From: Bacillus renqingensis
Lineage (GTDB): Bacteria > Bacillota > Bacilli > Bacillales > Cytobacillaceae
DNA: 64,000 nucleotides
Reading direction: 5' to 3'
Assembly: GCF_016464375.1 (NCBI RefSeq)
Contig: NZ_JADDIU010000003.1
Location: 62,001-126,000, forward strand
Shown here: positions 55,973 through 64,000 of the stretch, in pieces
Numbering within the stretch: the stretch's first letter is position 1
How the letters are laid out: each line of letters opens with the position of its first letter
The notes under the pieces: model-generated
Told to the model about the DNA's origin: nothing
The model's input: only the letters and a program-made list of their open reading frames with translations
Databases searched by the model: none
Program-made: the position numbers and the translations under genes

Positions 55973-56764
55973 CTAAATGGCTTTTTCTGTTAGGTAGAAG
56001 AGACCGCCGTTTAGGAAGGAGATGTTTATTTTTGGTTCGTATTGGTCTTGGAGTGCTTTTTTTTCTGTTTCGTAGCTTTCATTCTCTTCCTCGATGTCTT
56101 CATAGAAATGGTCCAGCAGACGCAGGTCCTTTTCCCAACGCTGTTTAGCTTCTTCTGCCCAGGAATGGTCTTCCTTTAGAATCTCCGATTTTAAAAATTT
56201 TTCAATCCGCAGCATGCCGCTTTTTGGTTTCACTAATGGAGATAGGGTGAAGGAATAGTCCGGTATTTTCGGTGTTAATGGTATTTTCAAAAGCCGATCA
56301 TGGAAATCCTCCACCATCGCTCCGTTAATTAGCTGCAGACCGATGGATTTAAATTCGTCACGCTTCCGGTCACATTGATAGGATATTTTCACATTCAAAC
56401 ATAACCATGGGAGCAAAGCAGTTTGTCGCTGCTGCTGCTGATGGTTTTCATAAAGACGAATATACCTCGCCAGTTTTTTCGATGATGCAAAAATTTGGTG
56501 CAGCCTTGGTGAACCAAAATGGATAATTTCTCCCTTAAGAGAATCAGGTGCTTCCTTCTGATTAGTAATAAGGGTGAGTTGCATAGGATTCGGGGTTCCA
56601 CCCGTCTTTTCTAAATAGTGCCAGTAAAAGGGGCGATTCATCAGTTCCTTATCAAGCTCGATCGTTAACTGGACGGTTAGGTAGCCTGGCTTATTTTCTA
56701 ATATCGGACAATCATTGGCCTCAAAGTATTGCAAAAGAAAGTTATGAATTTCCTGCTGCTGCAT
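55973..56764 (-). CDS. yqhG: YqhG family protein
   Basis: A 263-residue soluble protein (MQQQEIHNFLLQYFEANDCPI) with a charged helical C-terminal half (EEAKQRWEKDLRLLDHFYED). It matches YqhG, always next to the SNF2-type helicase YqhH in bacilli. Function unknown. It overlaps the helicase gene by 23 bases, so they are co-translated. Confidence 0.86.
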   Translation of the reverse strand: MQQQEIHNFLLQYFEANDCPILENKPGYLTVQLTIELDKELMNRPFYWHYLEKTGGTPNPMQLTLITNQKEAPDSLKGEIIHFGSPRLHQIFASSKKLARYIRLYENHQQQQRQTALLPWLCLNVKISYQCDRKRDEFKSIGLQLINGAMVEDFHDRLLKIPLTPKIPDYSFTLSPLVKPKSGMLRIEKFLKSEILKEDHSWAEEAKQRWEKDLRLLDHFYEDIEEENESYETEKKALQDQYEPKINISFLNGGLFYLTEKAI

Positions 56765-58430
56765 GTGAATCCCCTTTCCTCAAGTTTTCGGCAAATTCTA
56801 TCATGGAAGACAAATTCTCCATTTTAATCCTCATTTCCCCTTCGGAACTGGAGCCGCTAAATATGTCAATTAAATGGTCTTCAATATTGCCAAACTCCAG
56901 TTTTGTTAAGATATCATCGAGTTCGCCGATGACGCGCTCAAATAAATCAATTTTTTCATAGAGCAGTTTTAAAATATGTTCTTCTACAGTGTTTTTTATC
57001 GCAAAATTATAGATCTTTACGTCGTTTTCCTGTCCTAACCGGTGGATACGACCAATTCGCTGCTCAAGCTTCATTGGGTTCCATGGTAAATCAAAGTTAA
57101 TAATATGATGGCAAAATTGCAGGTTAATTCCTTCGCCACCAGCTTCTGTAGCAATCAGGACTTGGGCATGCTTTTGAAAGAGTTCACGCATCCAATCCTT
57201 TTTCCCGCGCTTAAATCCGCCGCGGAAAGGAACGGAAGTAATTCCGTTTTGTTTTAAATACCATTGCAGGAACAATTGAGTGGCCCGGTACTCCGTGAAA
57301 ATAATCACTTTATCGTTGATGTTTCGAATTAATTCCAGCACTTTTTCCGCTTTTGAATTTTGCTGAACAGCTTCGACCATTGCAATTAAATACTCAATTT
57401 GCTGCTGAAAGGTTTGTGACGGATTTTCCTTTCGCTGCAACATGTTTTTTAATGTATAAAAAACAGCCTCTCTGCTGCTGCATGCTTCCCGTTGTAATGT
57501 CATGACGGAGAATGCGTTCGCTTGAAGCCAATCCCCCTCGTTTTTTAATTGGCAAATGGCCTCATAAAGCTCCCGCTCCGCCTTTGAAAATTCAATCGGG
57601 ATTGTTTTCACATGCCGCTTGGTCCACTCAATCCCGGTATCGGCTCGGCGATTGCGAATCATCACTTTATTAACCAATTCTTTCAAATGCTCATTATCGT
57701 TTAAGGAACGGGAATCCCGTTTATATTTTTCATAAAAGGAGGTTTCACTGCCTAAATGCCCCGGTTTTAACAGGGAAACCAGGTTGAAAATTTCTTCCAC
57801 CCTGTTTTGAATAGGTGTTGCAGTAAGCAATAAACAGAATTTCTTTTTAAGGTTTTGCACAAATTCGTAGTTTTTTGTTTTATTATTTTTAAGCTTATGG
57901 GCTTCATCGATGATGATTAAGTCATAATCCTGTTGATAGATAAGATCCCGATGCGGAGTCCGCTTGGCTGTATCGATGGAGGAAACTACCACATCACATT
58001 GTTCCCAAACATAGCTTTTTTTCTGTGTGACCGCCGGTATAAAAAACTTACTATTCAATTCCTGTCCCCACTGTGTTACAAGGGAGGCAGGGACGAGGAT
58101 TAACACTTTTTTGACCAGTCCGCGAATCATGTATTCTTTTAAAATTAACCCTGCTTCAATCGTTTTTCCAAGTCCGACTTCATCAGCTAGTATGGCTTTG
58201 CCATTCATGTTTTCAATTACCTGTTTGGCGGTTTCAAGCTGGTGCGGAAGGGGAGTTAAATGAGGTAAATGTTTTGGCGCTTGCAAACCTTCAAACTCAG
58301 GAATCACCAAATGTTTTTCAACTTCAATCGATAGCTTATACAGCTCCCAATTCCCCCAAGGACCGTCCTCATCTATTCTATGTAAAAAATCATCCTGCCA
58401 AGAGGAATCAAATTCAATTTCAATAGACAT
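56742..58430 (-). CDS. yqhH: SNF2/Rad54-type DNA-dependent ATPase (YqhH)
   Basis: A 562-residue superfamily 2 helicase-like protein. Motif I is ADEVGLGKTIEAG near residue 87, motif II IIDEAHKLKN near 180, motif III LLTATPIQN near 208, and motif VI IGRIHRLGQ near 460. The EVGLGKT wording is typical of RapA/SNF2 proteins. It probably remodels protein-DNA or transcription complexes. ATG 58430 follows GGAG at the right distance; earlier in-frame starts are possible. It is divergent from the gcv operon. Confidence 0.9.
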   Translation of the reverse strand: MSIEIEFDSSWQDDFLHRIDEDGPWGNWELYKLSIEVEKHLVIPEFEGLQAPKHLPHLTPLPHQLETAKQVIENMNGKAILADEVGLGKTIEAGLILKEYMIRGLVKKVLILVPASLVTQWGQELNSKFFIPAVTQKKSYVWEQCDVVVSSIDTAKRTPHRDLIYQQDYDLIIIDEAHKLKNNKTKNYEFVQNLKKKFCLLLTATPIQNRVEEIFNLVSLLKPGHLGSETSFYEKYKRDSRSLNDNEHLKELVNKVMIRNRRADTGIEWTKRHVKTIPIEFSKAERELYEAICQLKNEGDWLQANAFSVMTLQREACSSREAVFYTLKNMLQRKENPSQTFQQQIEYLIAMVEAVQQNSKAEKVLELIRNINDKVIIFTEYRATQLFLQWYLKQNGITSVPFRGGFKRGKKDWMRELFQKHAQVLIATEAGGEGINLQFCHHIINFDLPWNPMKLEQRIGRIHRLGQENDVKIYNFAIKNTVEEHILKLLYEKIDLFERVIGELDDILTKLEFGNIEDHLIDIFSGSSSEGEMRIKMENLSSMIEFAENLRKGDSHAAAGNS

Positions 58431-58617
58431 TGTTTTCATCTCCAATGTAAATTATTTATTGCTCAAAATGCTGCTTAATGTTAGGATGATAATAGCTTTG
58501 AAAGTTTAAAATATTTAAATACATCATTATTTTTCGCTCTCCTTCTGGGAGCGTCCAATTGAAACAAATAGTATAATTAGTATGACCGAATTGGAAAAAA
58601 ATATAAATGCGAATGAT
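58431..58617. other. Divergent promoter region yqhH / gcv leader
   Basis: With the riboswitch this forms a 424-base gap. TTGAAA at 58559 and TATAAT at 58572 occur but are too close together to be one promoter. No gene found. Confidence 0.4.
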
Positions 58618-58815
58618 GACAAGGGGAGAGACTACCATTGTAGCGCCGAAGGAGCAAGCAGAAACTGTGAATCTCTCAGGCAAAAGAACCCTTGTTTGAC
58701 GCAGCTCTGGAGAGTGCTGCATGAGCAGCCACCCACGGGGAAAGCCATTTTAGGTTAAACTTTCAGGTGCAAGGACAGAGACTTCCTTATTTACAAGGGA
58801 GTTGTCTGTCCTTTT
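58618..58815 (+). promoter_or_regulatory. Tandem glycine riboswitch with terminator, upstream of gcvT
   Basis: Aptamer 1 is closed by CAAGGG (58620-58625) with CCCTTG (58689-58694) and contains GCGCCGAAGGAGCAA and TCTCAGGCAAAAGAACC. Aptamer 2 runs from GCTCTGGAGAG (about 58704) to AGGTGCAAGGACAGAG (ending 58780), with CCCACGGGGAAAGC inside. The stem AAGGACAG / CTGTCCTT (58771-58778 with 58805-58812) and a T run form the terminator, which shares bases with aptamer 2. Glycine binding should open expression. Confidence 0.95.
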
Positions 58816-58854
58816 TTATTTTTTAAACATGAACACAAAGGGGGATTTCCAAGG

Positions 58855-59958
58855 ATGAAAGAATTAAAACGAACTCCGCTGTTTGAAGTCTATAAGGAAT
58901 ACGGGGGGAAAACAATTGACTTTGGCGGCTGGGAGCTTCCTGTCCAATTTTCCGGGATTAAACAGGAACATGAGGCTGTTCGTACAAAGGCTGGATTATT
59001 TGATGTTTCTCATATGGGAGAGATTGAGGTCAAAGGCGGAGGCAGCTTTGATTATTTACAAAAAATGATCACGAATGATCTGTCCAAAGTCAAAAACGGC
59101 GCAGCTCTATATACAGCAATGTGCTATGAAACCGGTGGAACCGTTGATGACTTGCTTGTTTATAAAATGGAGGATGATCATTATCTCCTTGTTGTGAACG
59201 CCTCTAATATCGAAAAAGATTACGAGTGGCTTGAGAAGCATCTTGAAGGCGAAGTAACGCTTAAAAATCAATCGGAAACAACTGCGCAAATAGCCCTTCA
59301 AGGACCGCTTGCCGAGGATGTCCTGCAAAAGCTTACCCAAACGGATTTAAGCGCTATTGGCTTCTTCAAATTTCGGCAGAACGTTGAAATAGCTGGCAAA
59401 AAGGCACTTGTATCAAGAACCGGCTACACTGGTGAAGATGGCTTTGAAGTATATTGTCATGCGAATGATGCTGTTATCATTTGGAAAGCAATTTTGGAAG
59501 CAGGCAAAGATAAAGGCATTCTTCCGTGCGGATTGGGTGCACGTGATACATTAAGGTTTGAGGCAAATTTAGCGCTTTATGGTCAAGAATTATCAGCGGA
59601 TATTTCCCCGCTTGAGGCCGGGATCGGTTTTGCGGTGAAATTAAATAAAGAAGCAGAATTTTTAGGTAAAGAGGCATTAGCAAAGCAAAAAGAAAATGGT
59701 ATACCGAGAAAAATTGCCGGGATTGAAATGATGGAGCGCGGAATTCCTCGCCACGGTTACCAAGTCTACAAGGGTGAAGAACTCATTGGAGAGGTTACCA
59801 CAGGTACACAGTCACCTACCTTAAAGAAAAATATCGGGCTTGCTTTGATTTCTTCGGAATATGCAGTGCCAGGTACTGAATTGACAGTGGAAATTCGTGG
59901 CAAGCGGTTAAAAGCAAAGGTTGTACCAACACCTTTTTATAAACGAGAAAAGAAATAA
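58855..59958 (+). CDS. gcvT: Glycine cleavage system T protein (aminomethyltransferase)
   Basis: A 367-residue protein that transfers the methylene group from aminomethyl-lipoyl-GcvH to tetrahydrofolate and frees ammonia. Characteristic segments: [14 protein letters not shown] near residue 48, [22 protein letters not shown] near 190, and [20 protein letters not shown] near 222. First gene of the gcv operon behind the glycine riboswitch; gcvPA follows after 18 bases. Confidence 0.97.
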   Translation: MKELKRTPLFEVYKEYGGKTIDFGGWELPVQFSGIKQEHEAVRTKAGLFDVSHMGEIEVKGGGSFDYLQKMITNDLSKVKNGAALYTAMCYETGGTVDDLLVYKMEDDHYLLVVNASNIEKDYEWLEKHLEGEVTLKNQSETTAQIALQGPLAEDVLQKLTQTDLSAIGFFKFRQNVEIAGKKALVSRTGYTGEDGFEVYCHANDAVIIWKAILEAGKDKGILPCGLGARDTLRFEANLALYGQELSADISPLEAGIGFAVKLNKEAEFLGKEALAKQKENGIPRKIAGIEMMERGIPRHGYQVYKGEELIGEVTTGTQSPTLKKNIGLALISSEYAVPGTELTVEIRGKRLKAKVVPTPFYKREKK

Positions 59959-59976
59959 CGGAAGGGAGCAAGGGGT

Positions 59977-61323
59977 ATGAAACATCGCTATTTACCTATG
60001 ACGGAACAAGATAAGAAGGCAATGCTTGAGACGATCGGCGTTTCCACCATCGATGAGCTATTCGATGATATCCCGGAAAAAGTAAGATTTCAGGGGCAGT
60101 ACAACATTAAACCAGCAAAATCAGAGACGGCTCTAATGAAGGAACTTTTCAAATTAGCAAGTAAAAATGCCGATTTAAAAGAAAATGTATCATTTTTAGG
60201 TGCCGGAGTTTATGATCATTATATTCCAGTCATTGTTGATCATGTACTATCAAGGTCAGAATTCTATACGGCTTATACTCCCTATCAACCAGAAATATCA
60301 CAAGGTGAACTTCAGGCTATTTTTGAGTTCCAAACGATGATTTGTGAATTAACAGGAATGGAAGTAGCGAACTCTTCGATGTATGATGGCGGAACGGCAC
60401 TGGCAGAGGCAGCGATGCTAAGTGCCGGTCATACAAAACGGAAAACGATCGTCGTCTCAAGTGCTGTTCACCCGGAGTATCGTGATGTTTTAAAAACATA
60501 TGCAAAGGGTCAGTACCTTGATGTGGTTGAAGTTCCTATAAAAGACGGCGTGACAGACCAAACCGTATTAAAGGAAATGGTTACAAAGGACGTTGCCGCC
60601 GTTATCGTGCAATATCCAAACTTCTTTGGAAGGATTGAGCCATTAAAAGAGCTGGAAGAACTCATTCATGAACAGAAAGCATTGTTTGTTGTTTCCTCCA
60701 ATCCATTATCGCTTGGAGTGTTAACACCTCCTGGTAAATTTGGTGCAGATATTGTGGTCGGAGACGCGCAGCCATTTGGGATTCCTACTGCATTTGGCGG
60801 ACCCCATTGTGGTTATTTTGCCGTCACAAGCAAGCTAATGCGGAAGGTTCCCGGCCGCCTTGTCGGACAGACAACGGATGAACAAGGACGCCGTGGTTTT
60901 GTTCTGACACTTCAAGCCCGTGAGCAGCATATCCGCCGCGATAAGGCGACATCTAATATTTGCTCGAATCAGGCGCTAAATGCCCTTGCAGCCTCTGTTG
61001 CGATGACCGCTCTAGGTAAAAATGGTGTTCGGGAAATGGCTGAAGCAAATCTGCAAAAGGCTCACTATGCAAAAAATCGATTAAAAGCAGCCGGCTTTGA
61101 AGTGGTGTACGATGGTTATTTATTTAATGAATTTGTCATTAAATTAAATAATCCCGTAAAGGAAATCAACCAAAAGCTTTTGCAAAAAGGAATCATTGGC
61201 GGCTATGATTTGGGCCGCGATTATCCTGATCTGGCTAACCATATGCTGCTTGCTGTTACAGAGCAAAGGACGAAGGAAGAAATCGATATTTTAGTAAAAG
61301 AATTGGGGGATATGCATGCCTAA
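59977..61323 (+). CDS. gcvPA: Glycine dehydrogenase (decarboxylating) subunit 1
   Basis: A 448-residue subunit of the split P protein found in Firmicutes. Contains [12 protein letters not shown] near residue 70, [19 protein letters not shown] near 98 and [12 protein letters not shown] near 325. It lacks the PLP lysine, which is in subunit 2. Together they decarboxylate glycine. Overlaps gcvPB by eight bases. Confidence 0.97.
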   Translation: MKHRYLPMTEQDKKAMLETIGVSTIDELFDDIPEKVRFQGQYNIKPAKSETALMKELFKLASKNADLKENVSFLGAGVYDHYIPVIVDHVLSRSEFYTAYTPYQPEISQGELQAIFEFQTMICELTGMEVANSSMYDGGTALAEAAMLSAGHTKRKTIVVSSAVHPEYRDVLKTYAKGQYLDVVEVPIKDGVTDQTVLKEMVTKDVAAVIVQYPNFFGRIEPLKELEELIHEQKALFVVSSNPLSLGVLTPPGKFGADIVVGDAQPFGIPTAFGGPHCGYFAVTSKLMRKVPGRLVGQTTDEQGRRGFVLTLQAREQHIRRDKATSNICSNQALNALAASVAMTALGKNGVREMAEANLQKAHYAKNRLKAAGFEVVYDGYLFNEFVIKLNNPVKEINQKLLQKGIIGGYDLGRDYPDLANHMLLAVTEQRTKEEIDILVKELGDMHA

Positions 61324-62779
61324 TCAAGAGCAGAGACTGATTTTTGAACTTAGTACACCAGGCCGTATCGGATATAGTCTTCCAGAAATGGACGTTCCGG
61401 AAGCAGAGTTAACAGGCCTTCTGCCGGAAGGATACTGGCGCAAAGAGGAGCCTGCACTCCCGGAAGTATCTGAGCTTGACATCATGCGCCATTATACTTC
61501 CCTTTCTAAAAGAAACCATGGCTTAGATTCAGGCTTTTATCCATTAGGCTCCTGTACGATGAAATACAACCCGAAAATCAATGAAAATGTTGCGCGCTTT
61601 AATGGCTTTGCCCATATCCACCCGCTGCAGGACGAAAGCTCTATTCAAGGGGCACTCGAGCTGATGTACGACCTGCAGCAGCATTTGAAAGAGATTACCG
61701 GAATGGATGAAGTGACCCTCCAGCCGGCGGCCGGCGCCCACGGGGAATGGACCGGGCTTATGCTGATCCGTGCTTACCATGAAGCGAATGGGGACCGTAA
61801 GCGGACAAAAGTTATTATCCCTGACTCAGCTCATGGCACAAATCCTGCATCTGCTACCGTTGCCGGTCTTGAAACAATTACGGTTAAATCGGGCGACAAT
61901 GGTCTTGTGGACTTAGAGGATTTGCAAAGGGTCGTCGGTGAAGATACGGCAGCCTTAATGCTAACCAATCCCAATACACTTGGATTATTTGAAGAACAGA
62001 TTGTTGAAATGGCAGAAGTTGTCCACGCAGCGGGCGGAAAGGTTTATTATGACGGGGCAAACCTAAACGCTGTTCTTTCAAAAGCAAGGCCAGGGGATAT
62101 GGGTTTTGATGTTGTTCACTTAAATCTTCATAAAACCTTTACCGGTCCGCATGGCGGAGGAGGTCCTGGCTCAGGTCCAGTAGGGGTAAAAGCCGACCTT
62201 ATTCCGTTTCTGCCAAAACCGGTTATTAACAAGCAAGGTGATACGTATGTTCTTGATTATGAACGTCCGCAGTCCATTGGCCGTGTAAAGCCATTTTACG
62301 GAAATTTTGGAATCAATGTTCGTGCCTACACCTATATTCGTTCTATGGGACCTGACGGCTTACAAGCCGTTACGGATTATGCAGTGTTAAATGCCAATTA
62401 TATGATGAGAAGACTTTCAGCCTATTATGATCTTCCGTTTGACAGACATTGTAAGCATGAGTTTGTTTTGAGCGGCAGGCGGCAAAAAAAACTGGGTGTC
62501 CGGACACTCGATATCGCCAAACGACTGTTGGATTTTGGCTATCACCCACCAACCATTTACTTCCCATTAAACGTGGAAGAATGCATCATGATTGAACCAA
62601 CCGAGACGGAATCAAAAGAAACACTTGATTCTTTCATCGATGCGATGATCCAAATTGCTAAAGAAGCAGAGGAAAATCCGGAAATCGTTCAAGAGGCACC
62701 ACATACAACAGTTGTTGGCCGTCTTGATGAAACAACTGCGGCCCGGAAACCGATTTTAAGGTACCAGGCTGAAATTTAA
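61316..62779 (+). CDS. gcvPB: Glycine dehydrogenase (decarboxylating) subunit 2
   Basis: A 487-residue subunit with the PLP-binding lysine in [18 protein letters not shown] near residue 272. The N-terminal part has [14 protein letters not shown] near 78 and the substrate loop near [11 protein letters not shown]. It forms the active P protein with GcvPA. The gcvH gene, the lipoylated shuttle, is not in the window. RBS GGGGGATATGC inside gcvPA. Confidence 0.97.
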   Translation: MPNQEQRLIFELSTPGRIGYSLPEMDVPEAELTGLLPEGYWRKEEPALPEVSELDIMRHYTSLSKRNHGLDSGFYPLGSCTMKYNPKINENVARFNGFAHIHPLQDESSIQGALELMYDLQQHLKEITGMDEVTLQPAAGAHGEWTGLMLIRAYHEANGDRKRTKVIIPDSAHGTNPASATVAGLETITVKSGDNGLVDLEDLQRVVGEDTAALMLTNPNTLGLFEEQIVEMAEVVHAAGGKVYYDGANLNAVLSKARPGDMGFDVVHLNLHKTFTGPHGGGGPGSGPVGVKADLIPFLPKPVINKQGDTYVLDYERPQSIGRVKPFYGNFGINVRAYTYIRSMGPDGLQAVTDYAVLNANYMMRRLSAYYDLPFDRHCKHEFVLSGRRQKKLGVRTLDIAKRLLDFGYHPPTIYFPLNVEECIMIEPTETESKETLDSFIDAMIQIAKEAEENPEIVQEAPHTTVVGRLDETTAARKPILRYQAEI

Positions 62780-62783
62780 AAAT

Positions 62784-62820
62784 AAAAAAGGATGATTCGA
62801 CTGTGAATCATCCTTTTTTC
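62784..62820. terminator. Bidirectional terminator gcvPB / rhodanese gene
   Basis: Perfect 15-bp arms (62784-62798 with 62805-62819), A-rich and T-rich ends, between converging genes. Confidence 0.92.
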
Positions 62821-62827
62821 ACTTCTA

Positions 62828-63211
62828 TTATTTTTTCGCCTTTACTTTACCTGTCCACTTTTTAAAGCCGCCTTGGAGCTGGGTAAGATCTTTGTACCCT
62901 TTTTTGTGTAAAAATTGGGCTGCCCGCCCGCTGCGCATGCCGCTTTGGCAATATAAATAAACCGGCAGATCGGGACGAATTTCCTTCATACGCATTTTAA
63001 GCTGTGACATTGGAATATTGCGTGCCCCTAAAATATGACCGCTTTCAAACTCGTTTGGTTCCCGAACATCAATTAGCTGTGCCTTTCTATATCCTGCACG
63101 GAATTCTTCCTCCGTTACCGTCTTTACAATTCTTTTTTGATAAAAAAATGTGGTAAGGGAGTAAATAATAATGGCTCCGATAATAGTGATTAAAATATAA
63201 AGTGAACTCAA
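62828..63211 (-). CDS. yqhL: Membrane-anchored rhodanese-like protein (YqhL)
   Basis: A 127-residue protein with an N-terminal membrane helix (residues 4-23) and a single rhodanese domain facing the cytoplasm or outside. The active-site cysteine C88 lies in the loop CQSGMR, fitting sulfurtransferase activity. TTG 63211 is used, with AAAGGAG eight bases upstream. Position between gcvPB and lipM as in B. subtilis yqhL. Confidence 0.9.
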   Translation of the reverse strand: MSSLYILITIIGAIIIYSLTTFFYQKRIVKTVTEEEFRAGYRKAQLIDVREPNEFESGHILGARNIPMSQLKMRMKEIRPDLPVYLYCQSGMRSGRAAQFLHKKGYKDLTQLQGGFKKWTGKVKAKK

Positions 63212-63393
63212 CGTGTCTTTCTCCTTTCAAGCTGTACTGCACTTGTTTTTATTATATAAGTCATTCCCATAAAGATAAAGAACAATGATGAAATTTCTTT
63301 TATAAATTAATACCAGAAACAATCTATTTTGATTTCATTACTGAATTTGGTAGACTTAAAATCGAAAAAAATTAATCAAAATGAGGGTTTGGG

Positions 63394-64000
63394 ATGGAAA
63401 AGGAAACATGGCGTTTTATCGATACAGGAAACCGTTCGCCATCATTTAATATGGCGTTGGATGAGGCCTTACTTGAGTGGCACAGCGAAGGGAAAATCCC
63501 TCCGGTCATTCGTTTCTATGGCTGGAATCCGCCTACACTATCAGTTGGCTATTTTCAAAAGGTGGAAAAGGAAATTGACATGGAGGCCGTTAAACGGCAC
63601 GGGCTTGGCTTTGTCAGAAGGCCTACGGGGGGGAGAGGAGTCCTTCATGAGCATGAGCTTACCTACAGTGTCATCGTTTCAGAAGAACATCCAGAAATGC
63701 CGAAAACCGTTACAGAGGCTTACCGGGTGATTTCGGAAGGGATCTTAAAGGGATTTCATCATTTAGGCCTTGATGCCTATTTTGCCGTTCCAAAAACAGC
63801 AGAACAAAGGGAGGCATTGAAAAGCCCGCGTTCGGCTGTATGCTTTGATGCTCCAAGTTGGTATGAGCTTGTGGTCGAAGGCAGGAAGGTTGCCGGAAGT
63901 GCGCAAACACGGCAAAAGGGTGTCATTCTCCAGCACGGTTCGATTCTACTGGACTTAGATGAAGACAAATTGTTTAGTCTGTTTAAATATCCAAATGAGC
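63394..64000 (+). CDS. lipM: Octanoyltransferase LipM, 5' part (runs off the window)
   Basis: Open frame from ATG 63394 to the end of the window, 202 codons seen out of about 280. [18 protein letters not shown] (residues 75-92) is the lipoate-ligase-fold signature, the catalytic cysteine is C150 in [13 protein letters not shown], and the lysine motif [11 protein letters not shown] follows. LipM moves octanoyl from ACP to GcvH, so it supplies the lipoylated partner of the GcvT/P enzymes encoded next to it. RBS GAGGGTTTGGG is weak. The 3' end is missing. Confidence 0.95.
   Translation, partial: MEKETWRFIDTGNRSPSFNMALDEALLEWHSEGKIPPVIRFYGWNPPTLSVGYFQKVEKEIDMEAVKRHGLGFVRRPTGGRGVLHEHELTYSVIVSEEHPEMPKTVTEAYRVISEGILKGFHHLGLDAYFAVPKTAEQREALKSPRSAVCFDAPSWYELVVEGRKVAGSAQTRQKGVILQHGSILLDLDEDKLFSLFKYPNE

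Noticed and set aside
63329-63730. 133-residue open frame over the start of lipM
   Set aside because: Different frame from the clear LipM coding sequence, no family features; shadow of lipM.

Overview
The window is a 64 kb piece of the chromosome of a low-GC, Gram-positive, spore-former-type bacterium of the family Bacillaceae. Gene content and order follow, almost gene for gene, the Bacillus subtilis yqf-yqg-yqh region as I remember it. Other support comes from strong GGAGG-type ribosome binding sites, TTG and GTG starts, a T-box, a tandem glycine riboswitch, PhoP-type direct repeats and a comG operon. Species cannot be fixed from the sequence alone. A single-chain glycyl-tRNA synthetase and a phoU at the end of the pst operon set it apart from B. 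subtilis itself.

Layout. 1-1.5 kb: 3' end of cstA plus its small YbdD-type partner. 1.6-16.5 kb: a housekeeping block of pgpH, ybeY, dgkA, cdd, era, yqzL and recO; a T-box controlled glycyl-tRNA synthetase; the ccpN/ppsR pair; a broken yqxD; then dnaG, sigA, cccA, trmK and a Nif3-like gene. 16.5-29 kb: ispH, yqfQ, cshB, nfo, yqfT; a zinc uptake operon with its regulator zur behind a readable promoter and Zur-box candidate; yqfW, yqfX, ispG, a LysM protein and a DUF1189 membrane protein; an FNR-type regulator divergent from sodA. 29-38 kb: an MFS transporter, pbpA, a dispersed repeat, and the complete pstSCAB1B2-phoU phosphate operon behind a four-unit Pho box. 38-48 kb: a DUF4912/glycosyltransferase/unknown trio, rpmG, 5-formyl-THF cyclo-ligase, a DUF92 membrane protein, ldh, the GluP-type rhomboid protease, yqgQ and glcK. 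48-52.4 kb: comGA-comGG and yqzE, the competence pseudopilus operon. 52.5-58.4 kb: a cysteine-rich SufR-like regulator, yqgY, a MidA-like methyltransferase, a metallo-beta-lactamase-fold hydrolase, yqgW, yqhG and the SNF2-type helicase yqhH. 58.4-64 kb: glycine riboswitch, gcvT-gcvPA-gcvPB, a rhodanese, and the start of lipM. LipM makes octanoyl-GcvH, and lipoyl-GcvH is the shuttle used by the GcvT/P enzymes next door.

Most of the window is ordinary core genome. I found no clear new multi-gene system. The points that deserve a second look are: the decayed yqxD between ppsR and dnaG; two iron-sulfur-type regulators (FNR-like at 27.4 kb, SufR-like at 52.6 kb); a comGA with no good canonical start codon but an ideally placed ATT; an L33 protein with three of four zinc cysteines; a 43-bp perfect palindrome present twice; a structured repeat in front of the Pho box; and an uncharacterised three-gene cassette behind phoU.
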